In this document: one piece after another, positions 19,971 to 29,799 of the stretch
Position numbering within the stretch: position 1 is the first letter of the stretch
Layout of the letters: each line of letters begins with the position of its first letter
NCBI RefSeq assembly: GCF_009649815.1
Contig: NZ_WJIC01000001.1
Span: 62,001-126,000, forward strand
Direction of reading: 5' to 3'
Source of the DNA: Nocardia sp. SYP-A9097
GTDB lineage: Bacteria > Actinomycetota > Actinomycetes > Mycobacteriales > Mycobacteriaceae
Length of the DNA: 64,000 bases
Made by a program: the position numbers and the translations under genes
Notes under the pieces: model-generated
Told to the model about the DNA's origin: nothing
The model's database searches: none
The model's input: the letters and a program-made list of their open reading frames with translations, nothing else

Positions 19971-20045
19971 GCCGCAAATACTGCGGGCGACAATAGATAA
20001 GAACAATCGAATAATTCTGCACCGATGATGTAGTAGAACTTACTC

Positions 20046-21026
20046 ATGCCCGGCCCCGAAGACTCCGACACCACACCACCACGGCCCCGCCCTGCAGAGC
20101 GGGATGGCGGGTCACTCATGTCGGTCGAGCGGCTGCGGGTGCTGCGCGAACTGGCCGATCGAGGGACCGTCGCGGCGGTGGCGGAAGCGCTGTCGATGAC
20201 GCCTTCCGCGGTATCGCAGCAATTGAAGGTGCTCGCGCGCGAAGCCGGGGTGGCACTGCTGGAGCCGGACGGACGGCGGGTGCGGCTGACCGATGCGGGG
20301 CGGGCGCTGGTGGTGCGAGCCGATGAGGTGCTCGCGGCCATGGAGAAGGCCGCCGCGGAGATGGCTTCGTATCGAGGATCACCGCGCGGGCAGGTGCGGG
20401 TGGCGCTGTTCCCTTCCGGCGCAGCGCTTCTGCTGCCGCATGTGCTCGCCGAACTGGCCGAGACCGGAGTGGAGATGATCGCCGCCGACGAGGATGTACC
20501 CCCGGTGGAAGTGCCCCGACTCCTCGCCGATTACGACGTGGTCCTCACCCATCGGGATGAGCGATCCGCATCCGTCGGCGGACCGCGCGTGGCCTCACGG
20601 GTACTCATGCGCGAACCGATCGATGTAGTGGTCGGCCCGGAACATCGCCTGGCCCACCACGGCGCCGTGGTCCCCGCCGAACTGGCGGACGAAACCTGGC
20701 TGAGCGTGCGCGGCGGCTTCCCGGTGGACGACGTACTCCGCTCGATCGCCACCGTCACCGGCGTACAACCGCGAATAGCCCAGCGCCTCAACGACTTCAC
20801 CGTAATCGAAGCCCTGGTCGCCTCCGGCTACGGCATCGCCCTGATGCCCCGCCACGCCGTCCGCCATCCGGACGTAGTCATGCTCCGCCTCGCAGGCGTG
20901 CGCGCCGCCCGCCTCTACGATCTGGCCACCCGCCCACACGCGGAGAAGCGACCGGCCGTCGCGACCGTGCTCGCCGCCTTCCAGCGGGCGGCGCGGCGCG
21001 CGACCACACCCGATCCCGAGGCTTGA
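20046..21026 (+). CDS. LysR-family transcriptional regulator
   Basis: Protein of 326 residues. The N-terminal winged helix-turn-helix is clear (LRVLRELADRGTVAAVAEAL, then MTPSAVSQQLKVLAREAGV). The C-terminal effector domain has PRGQVRVALFPSGAALLLPH and a late GYGIALMPRHAV. Residues 1-24 before MSVERLRVL are Pro/Arg-rich and low-complexity, so the ATG at 20118 is an equally good start. A TAGAAC six bases before 20046 would suit a leaderless transcript. It is divergent from the EamA transporter and probably controls it and itself. Its stop codon overlaps the -35 element of the next gene's MerR-type promoter. Confidence 0.92.
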   Translation: MPGPEDSDTTPPRPRPAERDGGSLMSVERLRVLRELADRGTVAAVAEALSMTPSAVSQQLKVLAREAGVALLEPDGRRVRLTDAGRALVVRADEVLAAMEKAAAEMASYRGSPRGQVRVALFPSGAALLLPHVLAELAETGVEMIAADEDVPPVEVPRLLADYDVVLTHRDERSASVGGPRVASRVLMREPIDVVVGPEHRLAHHGAVVPAELADETWLSVRGGFPVDDVLRSIATVTGVQPRIAQRLNDFTVIEALVASGYGIALMPRHAVRHPDVVMLRLAGVRAARLYDLATRPHAEKRPAVATVLAAFQRAARRATTPDPEA

Positions 21027-21053
21027 CTTGGAGTGCACTCCAGGTCTTAGCGT
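21023..21053 (+). promoter_or_regulatory. MerR-type promoter with 19-bp spacer
   Basis: TTGACT (21023-21028) and TAGCGT (21048-21053) are separated by 19 bases that hold the perfect palindrome TGGAGTGCACTCCA (21029-21042). The over-long spacer centred on a dyad is the hallmark of MerR-family promoters. Transcription would begin close to the ATG at 21061, so the message is probably leaderless. The -35 overlaps the end of the LysR gene. No MerR gene is adjacent, so the regulator must act from elsewhere. Confidence 0.8.
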
Positions 21054-21060
21054 GGCCCGC

Positions 21061-22050
21061 ATGAGCATTCGTCTCGGATATCAAATGCCCAACTTCAGCT
21101 ATGGGGTACCGCCGCGTGAGTTGTTCGCGGCGGTGGCCGCGCAGGCGCGGGAGGCGGAGGCGGCGGGATTCGACGCAGCCTTCGTGATGGATCACTTCTA
21201 CCAGCTGCCGCTGCTGGGGACGCCGGATCAGCCGATGCTGGAGGCGTATACGACGCTCGCGGGGCTGGCCGCCTCTACCGAGCGAATTCAGTTGTCCGCC
21301 TTGGTTACCGGGAATACGTACCGGAATCCGGCGCTCACCGCCAAGACCGTCACCACCTTGGATGTGGTCAGCGGTGGGCGGGCGGTGCTCGGGATCGGGG
21401 CGGGGTGGTTCGAGCTCGAGCATCAGGCGTACGGGTTCGAATTCGGTACCTTCACAGAGCGTTTCGAGCGGCTGGAGGAGGCCCTCGAAATCATCACGCC
21501 GATGCTGCGGGGACAGCACTCCACGTTCGACGGGCGCTGGTATCACACCGAGGACGCCATGAACGAGCCGCGCGTGCGTGACGATCTGCCGATCATGCTC
21601 GGGGGCGGCGGGGAGAAGAAGACGTTCGCGCTGGCGGCGCGGTTCGCCGACCATCTCAATATCATCTGCAATGCCTCCGAACTGCCCCGTAAGATCGACG
21701 CGCTGCATGCTCGGCTGGACGAGGCGGGGCGCGATCCGGAGACCCTGGAGACCAGCTTTCTGGCCTTCGTCATTGTCGACGAGGACGGCGACCGGGCACG
21801 CAAGATTCAGGCGGATATGCTTGCGCGGCAAGGTATTACGGACCTGTCGGCGCTCCCCGTGGCGGCGCTGCGGCAGACTCCCGCCGACCGGCAGTTCGTC
21901 GGCACGCCCGATGAGGTGGCCGAACAGCTGCAGTCCCGGGTGCTCGATCACGGCATCGACGGGCTCATCGTCAACCTGGTCACCAATGGGCATGAGCCCG
22001 GCACCGTGGAGCTGGCCGGGCGGGCCTTGGCACCGCTCGTGCACAACTGA
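21061..22050 (+). CDS. LLM-class (luciferase-like) oxidoreductase, probably F420-dependent
   Basis: TIM-barrel flavin/F420 enzyme of 329 residues. It has IRLGYQMPNFSYGVPPRELF at the start, AGFDAAFVMDHFYQLP near residue 40, and LDVVSGGRAVLGIGAGWFELEH near 102-123, the conserved LLM block. GRWYHTEDAM and IMLGGGGEKKTFALAARFAD follow. Actinobacterial members with this pattern are mostly annotated as F420-dependent. The substrate is unknown. The MerR-type promoter directly upstream suggests induction by an electrophile, drug-like compound or redox stress. The gene is monocistronic: it ends in a strong bidirectional terminator before the converging ParA-like gene. Confidence 0.9.
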   Translation: MSIRLGYQMPNFSYGVPPRELFAAVAAQAREAEAAGFDAAFVMDHFYQLPLLGTPDQPMLEAYTTLAGLAASTERIQLSALVTGNTYRNPALTAKTVTTLDVVSGGRAVLGIGAGWFELEHQAYGFEFGTFTERFERLEEALEIITPMLRGQHSTFDGRWYHTEDAMNEPRVRDDLPIMLGGGGEKKTFALAARFADHLNIICNASELPRKIDALHARLDEAGRDPETLETSFLAFVIVDEDGDRARKIQADMLARQGITDLSALPVAALRQTPADRQFVGTPDEVAEQLQSRVLDHGIDGLIVNLVTNGHEPGTVELAGRALAPLVHN

Positions 22051-22063
22051 ACCCGTAGATACG

Positions 22064-22097
22064 AGAACGCCCCGCAACTACTGTCGCGGGGCGTTCT
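22064..22097. terminator. Strong bidirectional terminator
   Basis: AGAACGCCCCGC (22064-22075) and GCGGGGCGTTCT (22086-22097) form a perfect 12-bp stem with a 10-base loop. It lies between the converging LLM oxidoreductase and EspI-like genes, 14 bases after the first stop and 14 before the second. Confidence 0.85.
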
Positions 22098-22111
22098 TCT
22101 GGTTGTCGAGC

Positions 22112-23827
22112 TCAGTGCTGGCGCGGCTGGAAGCCTTGCTGCGCAGCGTGATAACCGAAATCGTCGGCGACCATGGCGGCCAACTCCAGCAGTGCGCGGC
22201 GGGTGGGCTTGGAGACCAGCTCCAGATCGATCTCCGCGCCCTCGGCGAGGTGATCGTCGAACGGCACCACCTGTACCGCGCGGGTACGGTCCAGGAACAG
22301 TTTGCGCAGCTGATCCAGGTCCACCGTGGAGGAACCCTTACGAGAAGCGTTGACCACCACCACGGTTCGCTCCACCAGCTTGTGATAGCCGTGGTGATCG
22401 AGCCAGTCCAGGGTGGCCGAGGCGCTGCGCGCACCGTCGATGGCGGGCGAGGTGACCAGCACCAGCGAGCTCGCCATATCCAGTACGCCGGACATGGCCG
22501 AGTGCATGAGGCCGGTACCGCAGTCGGTGAGGATGATGTTGTAGAACTGCTGCAGAATGCCGATCGCCTTGCGGTAATCCGCCTCGCTGAACGCCTCCGA
22601 TACCGCCGGATCCTGTTCACTGGCAAGCACTTCCAGGCGACTCGGCGCCTGTGAAGTGTGTGCGCGCACATCGGAGTAACGGCTGATGTGGCTGTCCTCC
22701 AACAGGTTTCGCACCGTGGAGCGGGTCTGCCGCGGCACCCGGTGGGCGAGCGTGCCCAGGTCCGGATTGGCGTCGATGGCGATGACGCGGTCACCGCGCT
22801 CGGAGGCGAAGGTGGAGCCCAAACCGACCGTGGTGGTGGTCTTTCCGACACCGCCCTTGAGCGACAGGATCGCGATCCGGTAGTCGCCGCGCACCGGCTG
22901 ATTCACCCGGTCCACCAACTGGGCGTGCATCAGATCCGCGGGCGACTCACCCGGGTTGATCACACCGCCGGATGCCTTGTGCACGGCCCGCCGCCAACCA
23001 CTGCGCGGCGCACGACGCGCCCGGCGCAAGAGGTTCAGGTCATTGACCGAGTGTGCGGGCGGTGGCGGCTGCTGGAAACCGCCCGGCTGCTGCGGAAAAC
23101 CCTGCTGCGGCTGGCCATTCCAGCCCGGCGGTGGGAAGCCCGGCTGCTGCATCTGCTGTTGCGGCGGCTGTGCGGGCGGCGGAGACCAGCTGTAGATCGG
23201 CCCGCCGGGCTGATCATTGGCGGGCGCGAACTGGCCGGGCTGCCCGAACTGACCGGGCGCACCGTTCGGGTCGCCGGGCTGATCGGGAAACACCCGGCGA
23301 ACCATGCCGTCACTACCGATTTCCTGCCGGATCTCGCCGTACGGGGTGTCCTCGCGCACCTCACCGTAGAGCCCGTCGGGACCCGGAAACGGCCCCGGCG
23401 CACCGGGATTCGGCGGCGGCGCGAACTGGCCCGAGTCGGGCGCGGCGAAGTTACCGTTGGGCGGGAAACCCTGCTGACCATTCTGGAACGGTCCCCCCGC
23501 GAACGGCCCCTGCCCGTCGAACGGTCCGTTCGGACCGCCCTGGAAGGGTGCGCCGTACGGGCCCGCGGGCGGGAATCCGCCCGGCGCAAAGGAATTCGGT
23601 CCCGGACCGTACGGTCCCGCGCCTTCGGGCTGGAAGACGGTCTGCTCGATCGAGTCCGGCACCGGCGGGAAGAACCCGGCACCCTGCTCACCGTCGCCTT
23701 CGGCCGCGGTGGCCTGGTCCCCCTCCGGGGTACCCACGCCGGACGAGGGTCGCTCGTCCTTGGCATCATCGCCATCCACCGGCAGCCCAGCCGCCTGCGA
23801 GGTCGAATTCTGATCGTTCGTAGTCAC
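22112..23827 (-). CDS. ParA/MinD-like ATPase with Pro/Gly/Gln-rich N-terminus, EspI-like
   Basis: Protein of 571 residues. Residues 1-260 are low-complexity, rich in Pro, Gly, Gln and Phe (FPPPGWNGQPQQGFPQQPGG). A basic linker follows (LLRRARRAPRSGWRRAVHKA), then a P-loop ATPase with deviant Walker A SLKGGVGKTTTT at 322-333, VIAIDANPDLGTLA, and IILTDCGTGLMHSAMSG as switch region. The whole plan resembles EspI and related ESX-associated proteins of mycobacteria, but no ESX genes are in the window. The GTG start (complement of 23825-23827) has GGGGGA just upstream. Possible roles are regulation of secretion or positioning of a cell-pole complex; neither is shown by the context. Confidence 0.85.
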   Translation of the reverse strand: MTTNDQNSTSQAAGLPVDGDDAKDERPSSGVGTPEGDQATAAEGDGEQGAGFFPPVPDSIEQTVFQPEGAGPYGPGPNSFAPGGFPPAGPYGAPFQGGPNGPFDGQGPFAGGPFQNGQQGFPPNGNFAAPDSGQFAPPPNPGAPGPFPGPDGLYGEVREDTPYGEIRQEIGSDGMVRRVFPDQPGDPNGAPGQFGQPGQFAPANDQPGGPIYSWSPPPAQPPQQQMQQPGFPPPGWNGQPQQGFPQQPGGFQQPPPPAHSVNDLNLLRRARRAPRSGWRRAVHKASGGVINPGESPADLMHAQLVDRVNQPVRGDYRIAILSLKGGVGKTTTTVGLGSTFASERGDRVIAIDANPDLGTLAHRVPRQTRSTVRNLLEDSHISRYSDVRAHTSQAPSRLEVLASEQDPAVSEAFSEADYRKAIGILQQFYNIILTDCGTGLMHSAMSGVLDMASSLVLVTSPAIDGARSASATLDWLDHHGYHKLVERTVVVVNASRKGSSTVDLDQLRKLFLDRTRAVQVVPFDDHLAEGAEIDLELVSKPTRRALLELAAMVADDFGYHAAQQGFQPRQH

Positions 23828-23981
23828 GTGTCCCCCATCTGCTCGACAGCTCGAACAGAGAGCTCGGCGCTAATGCAGCCACCACGCTAGCATTGCTGAC
23901 CCGCTCTCATCCTGGCCTGGTAACCCTTTGCACCCCTGCGCAACTGCACCGCAACCAGGAGTTCATCACCCTCGGACAATG

Positions 23982-24009
23982 AAAACCCGCCCCGGACAAT
24001 CGGAGCGGG
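23982..24009 (-). terminator. Rho-independent terminator of leuA
   Basis: On the minus strand CCCGCTCCG (complement of 24001-24009) pairs with CGGGGCGGG (complement of 23986-23994), nine pairs with one G-U and a six-base loop. It is followed by TTTT. It starts 16 bases after the leuA stop. Confidence 0.85.
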
Positions 24010-24024
24010 CTCATCGAGGGTCTG

Positions 24025-25833
<1,809 letters not shown>

Positions 25834-25872
25834 TTATCTCCGAGAGTGTGGCTGGATCCCAGTTATGGGGTA

Positions 25873-25908
25873 GACCGGCACGACGAACACCCGCGACGGG
25901 AGCCGGTC
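25873..25908 (-). promoter_or_regulatory. Attenuator-like stem-loop between the leader peptide and leuA
   Basis: GACCGGC and GCCGGTC (arms at 25873-25879 and 25902-25908) enclose a second small hairpin CCCG-TCG-CGGG. The structure begins right after the leader stop codon and ends about 45 bases before the leuA start. No U-run follows, so it may act through Rho or through ribosome-site access rather than intrinsic termination. Confidence 0.5.
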
Positions 25909-25912
25909 CGTA

Positions 25913-25957
25913 TCAGACCCCGCCGCGGCGGCCGAGGAGAAGGCTTGCCCGCTGCAT
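25913..25957 (-). CDS. leuL: leuA leader peptide with Leu-Leu-Leu
   Basis: A 14-residue open frame, MQRASLLLGRRGGV, begins at the ATG complementing 25955-25957 and stops 85 bases before leuA. Three consecutive leucine codons (CTT CTC CTC) in so short a peptide directly ahead of a leucine-synthesis gene is the signature of ribosome-mediated attenuation. A stable dyad lies just after the stop. When leucyl-tRNA is scarce the ribosome would stall at the Leu run and change the folding of the leader RNA. A GGAG (in ACTCCTGATC on the coding strand reading) is not clearly placed, so initiation may be leaderless. Confidence 0.65.
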   Translation of the reverse strand: MQRASLLLGRRGGV

Positions 25958-26030
25958 GATGATCAGGAGTTTACAACGTGGCAATACGGTGCCGGAAGCA
26001 GGGGCGAACACACTGTCGAGGTAGGTGGAA

Positions 26031-26924
26031 TCACGCATCGGTGCACGCCTCGAGCGGGGCCACATCGACGGAGACACGGATGGTGCTCTCCTTCGCGTCG
26101 GTGTAGATGATGCCGCGCACCGGCGGCACATCGGCATAATCGCGACCCCAGGCCACGGTCACATAGCGTTCGTCGGCGAATTGGTTGTTGGTGGGATCGA
26201 AGTCGACCCAGTGCCCGTCGGCGCTGCCATCGGGCAGCCACACCGCCGCCCAGGCGTGCGTGGCGTCCGCCCCGACCATCCGTTCCCGGCCGGGCGGCGG
26301 GTCGGTGGCGAGATAGCCGGAGACATAGCGGGCGGCCAGCCCCAGTGAACGCAGGCAGGCGATGCCCAGGCGCGCGAAGTCCTGGCAGACGCCACGGCGA
26401 TCGGCGAAGACATCGGCGACGCGGGTGCTGACGGTGGTGGAGCCGGATTCATAGGTGAAATCGGTGTGGATGCGGGCGGTCAGCTCTTGCACGGCTTCCA
26501 GCAGTGGGCGACCGGGCGGGAAGGATTCGGCGGCATAGGCGGCGACCGCCGGAGTGATCTCGGGCGGATTCAGGTCGAGGGTGAATTCCACTGCGAGCGG
26601 GCCGTTCTCGATATCCGGGCAGGCTTTCTCCCACGGACCGGGCGCGGGGATCTCCGGCGGATTCGTCACCTCCACCATCGACTCCCCCGTCACCTCCAGG
26701 CGGCGATGTTCGGCGGTGACATGGAAATACAGGGTGGTATTGCCATACACATCGGTGCCGACCGAACGATCCGACGGCACCGGATCGACCCGGATATCGT
26801 GCGACAGCAGCCGCTGGCCGGGGAATGCGCGCGGCGTCAGATAGGCGCGGCCGTAGGAACTGGTGACCTCGTCCGAATACACGTAGACGGTGCTGTGCAG
26901 CACCCGATAGCGGCGCACCCTCAC
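26031..26924 (-). CDS. Transglutaminase-like protein
   Basis: Protein of 297 residues with the bacterial transglutaminase N-terminal domain (RYRVLHSTVYVYSDEVTSSY) followed by the papain-like core. The catalytic triad is visible: Cys180 in RRGVCQDFARL, His223 in DATHAWAAVWLP, and Asp243 in GHWVDFDPTNNQ. The chosen GTG start (complement of 26922-26924) overlaps the stop of the ATP-grasp/alpha-E gene as GTGA, so translation is coupled. It is the third gene of an operon that begins with another transglutaminase. Members of this family may act as peptidases or as amide-forming/cleaving enzymes; the substrate is unknown. No signal peptide, hence cytoplasmic. Confidence 0.9.
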   Translation of the reverse strand: MRVRRYRVLHSTVYVYSDEVTSSYGRAYLTPRAFPGQRLLSHDIRVDPVPSDRSVGTDVYGNTTLYFHVTAEHRRLEVTGESMVEVTNPPEIPAPGPWEKACPDIENGPLAVEFTLDLNPPEITPAVAAYAAESFPPGRPLLEAVQELTARIHTDFTYESGSTTVSTRVADVFADRRGVCQDFARLGIACLRSLGLAARYVSGYLATDPPPGRERMVGADATHAWAAVWLPDGSADGHWVDFDPTNNQFADERYVTVAWGRDYADVPPVRGIIYTDAKESTIRVSVDVAPLEACTDA

Positions 26925-29782
26925 CCCACCACCCGGGTGGAGCCCCACAGCGGCTGGATCTCGCGCGGCACCGAAAGCCTGGTGGTTTCGAAGGATTCGG
27001 AGATCTTGCGCAGTCGCAGGTGCACGCCGTCCAGCAGTTCGGCGAGTTCGGTGCGGCAGCCCGTCGCGTCGGTGACCTCCAGATCGGCCGGATCGACACG
27101 GCGCAGCATGCGCTGAGCATCGGTCAAGAGTCGTTGCGGGCGGGTGGATCCGGAGGCGGCGGGCAGGGCCAGAAAGTCCGCCTCTAGGCGTTCGAGCTGA
27201 TAGGCCAGCGAGCGCGGATTGCTCCGGTCGAACAGCAGCAGACCGGCGACCGCGGCGACCCGGAGCGAATCCCGGTGCCGCCGCCGGTAGCTCACCGACG
27301 AGACGGTGGCCTGCAGCACCGCCTCGGTGACCACCCGGCCCACCTCCGCCGGATACGTGTCGGTGAGCGCGGCCGCCAGCAGCGAGGTCAGCGCGAGGCC
27401 GCGCTCCAGGCGGCGGCCGATATCCATGACATGCCAACCGGTATCGCGCACAGTGGATTCCGCGTCGATACCGGACAATGAGAGCAGGGCCGCCAAGGCC
27501 CGGGAATGTACGGCCGACAGTGCCGCGCCCAGATCGCCGCGGGCGGAGAGGTACTCCGACAGTGCGCGATCCACCGCACCCATGATCATCCAGGTATCCG
27601 GTGAAAGCTGGTCTCGCACAGCGCGAGCCGCGGTGCCATAGCGCTCGACCGCGAAGGCCAGTGAGCCGGAGAGCTCCCGGTCGACCGTCAGCGAGACCAG
27701 GTAGTCGTGCTCGCGTCGCGATGCGCCGGGCAGCGCGATGGGCATGGTGGGCTGATCGGAGAATTCGCGGCGGCGGTGCGCGGCGGACATCTCGGCCCGC
27801 AGCTCCCTGGTTGATTCCTCCGAACCTCTGCCCTGACTCTGCGACCGGCCGCCCTGACTCTGTGACTGGCCGCCTTGGCTCTGCGATTGACCGCTCTGGA
27901 CTTGACGTTGACCGCTCGAATCCTGATGCTGCACAGCCTGGTACGGCTCCGCGGTGCTTCGTGTTTCGTCCGATGCCGGTGCGGTTCTTCTGGGCGGAGG
28001 CGGCGTCGTGCCGGTCATATGACCCAGGGCCGCTATCAGGATCGGCATGGCCTCCGAGCCCTCCAGCCAGGGGCGGTAGCGGTAGTCCTGGTAGCGGTCG
28101 TGGGTGGCGTCGAGCAGGCGGACGGTGGCCTCGGCGCGTTCGACGTAGCGGCCCATCCAGAACAGATCGTTGAGCACGCGCGGGGAGCTGATCACATCCA
28201 CGGTGGCAATGGCGGGGACGCGGCGGTCGCGTTCCTCGATGACCTCCACGGCCGGGACCGCGGCCGGGGCGGCGCGCACCCAGACGTCCTTGGCGGCGAC
28301 CTCCCCGATCATGCCGTCGGGTCCGGTGCGCTGATGCAATTGGCCGAGTCCGCCTGCCATGACGCGGTATCCGACGCGACCGGCCAGTGAGAACAGGCGC
28401 ACTGCGACGGGTGCGGCGGCGAGATCACCGGTGGCGGCGACCGCGGGGGCCACCGAGAATCGGGCCGGTTCCTGCCCCACCCAGCGCCAGCCCTCGGCGG
28501 CAATGCGTTCGCGCCACTCCGCGCGCTGCAACCGGGTCAGCAGTGGCCCGAAGACGGTGGCCGTATCGTCGAGGGTGGAGCGCAGGATCAGCCGATGCAG
28601 ATTTCCGATGAGATGTGATCGCTGGGAATCGTCTCCGCCCCAATAGGTTTCGATACTCGGCAGCTTCAGGTCCTCATCCAGCAGCGCACGGGACAGCTCC
28701 GGCAGGAATGCCCCGAGTGCCGGACTCTCCAGCAGTCCGCTGCCGAGCGTGTTGACCACCGTGACCGCGCCCCGGCGCAGCACCTCGACCAGCCCGACCA
28801 CACCCAATCGCGAATCCGGGCGCAGATCCAGTGGATCGGAGAATTCGGCGTCGACGCGGCGCAGCACCACATCCACCTGTTTGAGGGTGCCGAGCGAGCG
28901 CATCCACAATCGCCCGTCACGCACCACCAGATCGGCGTTCTCCACCAGCGGAAAACCCAGCACGGACGCGAGATAGGCCTGATCGAAGGCGGTTTCGGAT
29001 TGCGGGCCGGGGCTGAGCACCACCACCACCGGCTCCTCATCGGCGGCATGCGGCGCGGCCTCGACCAGCATGAGCCGCATGGCGCGCACGAACGGATTCA
29101 ACGGTAGCGGGCTGGCCAGTTCGAACGCCTCGGGTATGGCCGCGGAGACCACGCGCCGGTCGGCGAGCGCGTAGCCCGCGCCGGACGGCGCCTGTGCCCA
29201 GTCGGCCAGCACCCGGAAGCCGCCGTCGCTCCACCGGCTGATATCGCAGGCGTGCAGGAACAGCTGATGTCGTCCCGGGAGTGAAATCCCGTGTGCCGCA
29301 CGCATATACCCGTGGTGGCCGAAGACCACCCGCGGCGGTAGCAGGCCTGCGGTCAGGGTGCGGCGCGGGCCGTATACGTCCGCGAGGATGGCGTCCAGTA
29401 GTCGCGAGCGCTGTACCACGCCCGCCTCCAGATCTTGCCAATCCGCGGCATCGAGCAGCAGTGGGATCGGGTCCAAGCGCCAGAGTCGCGGCGGCGCGGG
29501 CTCATTCGCGGTGCTGCCGAGTTCGGTGTAGGTGATGGCGTCGTCCTCGACGAGCCGCCGTACCCGCGAATCCAGGGCGTGCAGACCGTCCCGGCCCTGC
29601 TCCAGGAATTCGGCGGAGAGCTCCGCCCAGCTGGGGCGCAGCCGGCCGCCGCCGTTCACCAATTCGTCGTAGTAGCCGTCGGTGGGCAGGCCGACCGCAT
29701 CGATCGAGCCCGTATCGGCCGCTGCCGCACGGTATTTCGCGTATTCGCCGGGTGCCGTCGTGTCGAACACTGTCACCGTCAC
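26921..29782 (-). CDS. Circularly permuted ATP-grasp + alpha-E fusion protein
   Basis: Protein of about 953 residues. Residues 1-500 match the circularly permuted type-2 ATP-grasp module (DUF404/DUF407). Evidence includes YYDELVNGGGRLRPSWAELS, VVFGHHGYMRAAHGISLPGR, VVVLSPGPQSETAFDQAYLA and VVNTLGSGLLESPALGAFLP. After a linker that contains Ser-Gln-Gly repeats (about residues 640-680) comes an all-helical alpha-E domain (DUF403) ending near the stop; part of alpha-E lies before the linker (LNDLFWMGRYVERAEATVRL), so the linker is an insertion inside alpha-E. In many bacteria the two modules are separate genes. Several in-frame GTGs at 29770-29785 could start it; 29782 is my choice. Comparative genomics predicts amide or peptide ligation. 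Confidence 0.88.
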   Translation of the reverse strand: MTVTVFDTTAPGEYAKYRAAAADTGSIDAVGLPTDGYYDELVNGGGRLRPSWAELSAEFLEQGRDGLHALDSRVRRLVEDDAITYTELGSTANEPAPPRLWRLDPIPLLLDAADWQDLEAGVVQRSRLLDAILADVYGPRRTLTAGLLPPRVVFGHHGYMRAAHGISLPGRHQLFLHACDISRWSDGGFRVLADWAQAPSGAGYALADRRVVSAAIPEAFELASPLPLNPFVRAMRLMLVEAAPHAADEEPVVVVLSPGPQSETAFDQAYLASVLGFPLVENADLVVRDGRLWMRSLGTLKQVDVVLRRVDAEFSDPLDLRPDSRLGVVGLVEVLRRGAVTVVNTLGSGLLESPALGAFLPELSRALLDEDLKLPSIETYWGGDDSQRSHLIGNLHRLILRSTLDDTATVFGPLLTRLQRAEWRERIAAEGWRWVGQEPARFSVAPAVAATGDLAAAPVAVRLFSLAGRVGYRVMAGGLGQLHQRTGPDGMIGEVAAKDVWVRAAPAAVPAVEVIEERDRRVPAIATVDVISSPRVLNDLFWMGRYVERAEATVRLLDATHDRYQDYRYRPWLEGSEAMPILIAALGHMTGTTPPPPRRTAPASDETRSTAEPYQAVQHQDSSGQRQVQSGQSQSQGGQSQSQGGRSQSQGRGSEESTRELRAEMSAAHRRREFSDQPTMPIALPGASRREHDYLVSLTVDRELSGSLAFAVERYGTAARAVRDQLSPDTWMIMGAVDRALSEYLSARGDLGAALSAVHSRALAALLSLSGIDAESTVRDTGWHVMDIGRRLERGLALTSLLAAALTDTYPAEVGRVVTEAVLQATVSSVSYRRRHRDSLRVAAVAGLLLFDRSNPRSLAYQLERLEADFLALPAASGSTRPQRLLTDAQRMLRRVDPADLEVTDATGCRTELAELLDGVHLRLRKISESFETTRLSVPREIQPLWGSTRVVG

Positions 29783-29799
29783 CACTTTCGGGCGTATGC

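Noticed and set aside
26925..27437. Longer start for the second transglutaminase
   Set aside because: The extension is out of frame with, and inside, the alpha-E coding region. The GTGA-coupled start at 26924 fits the domain boundary.
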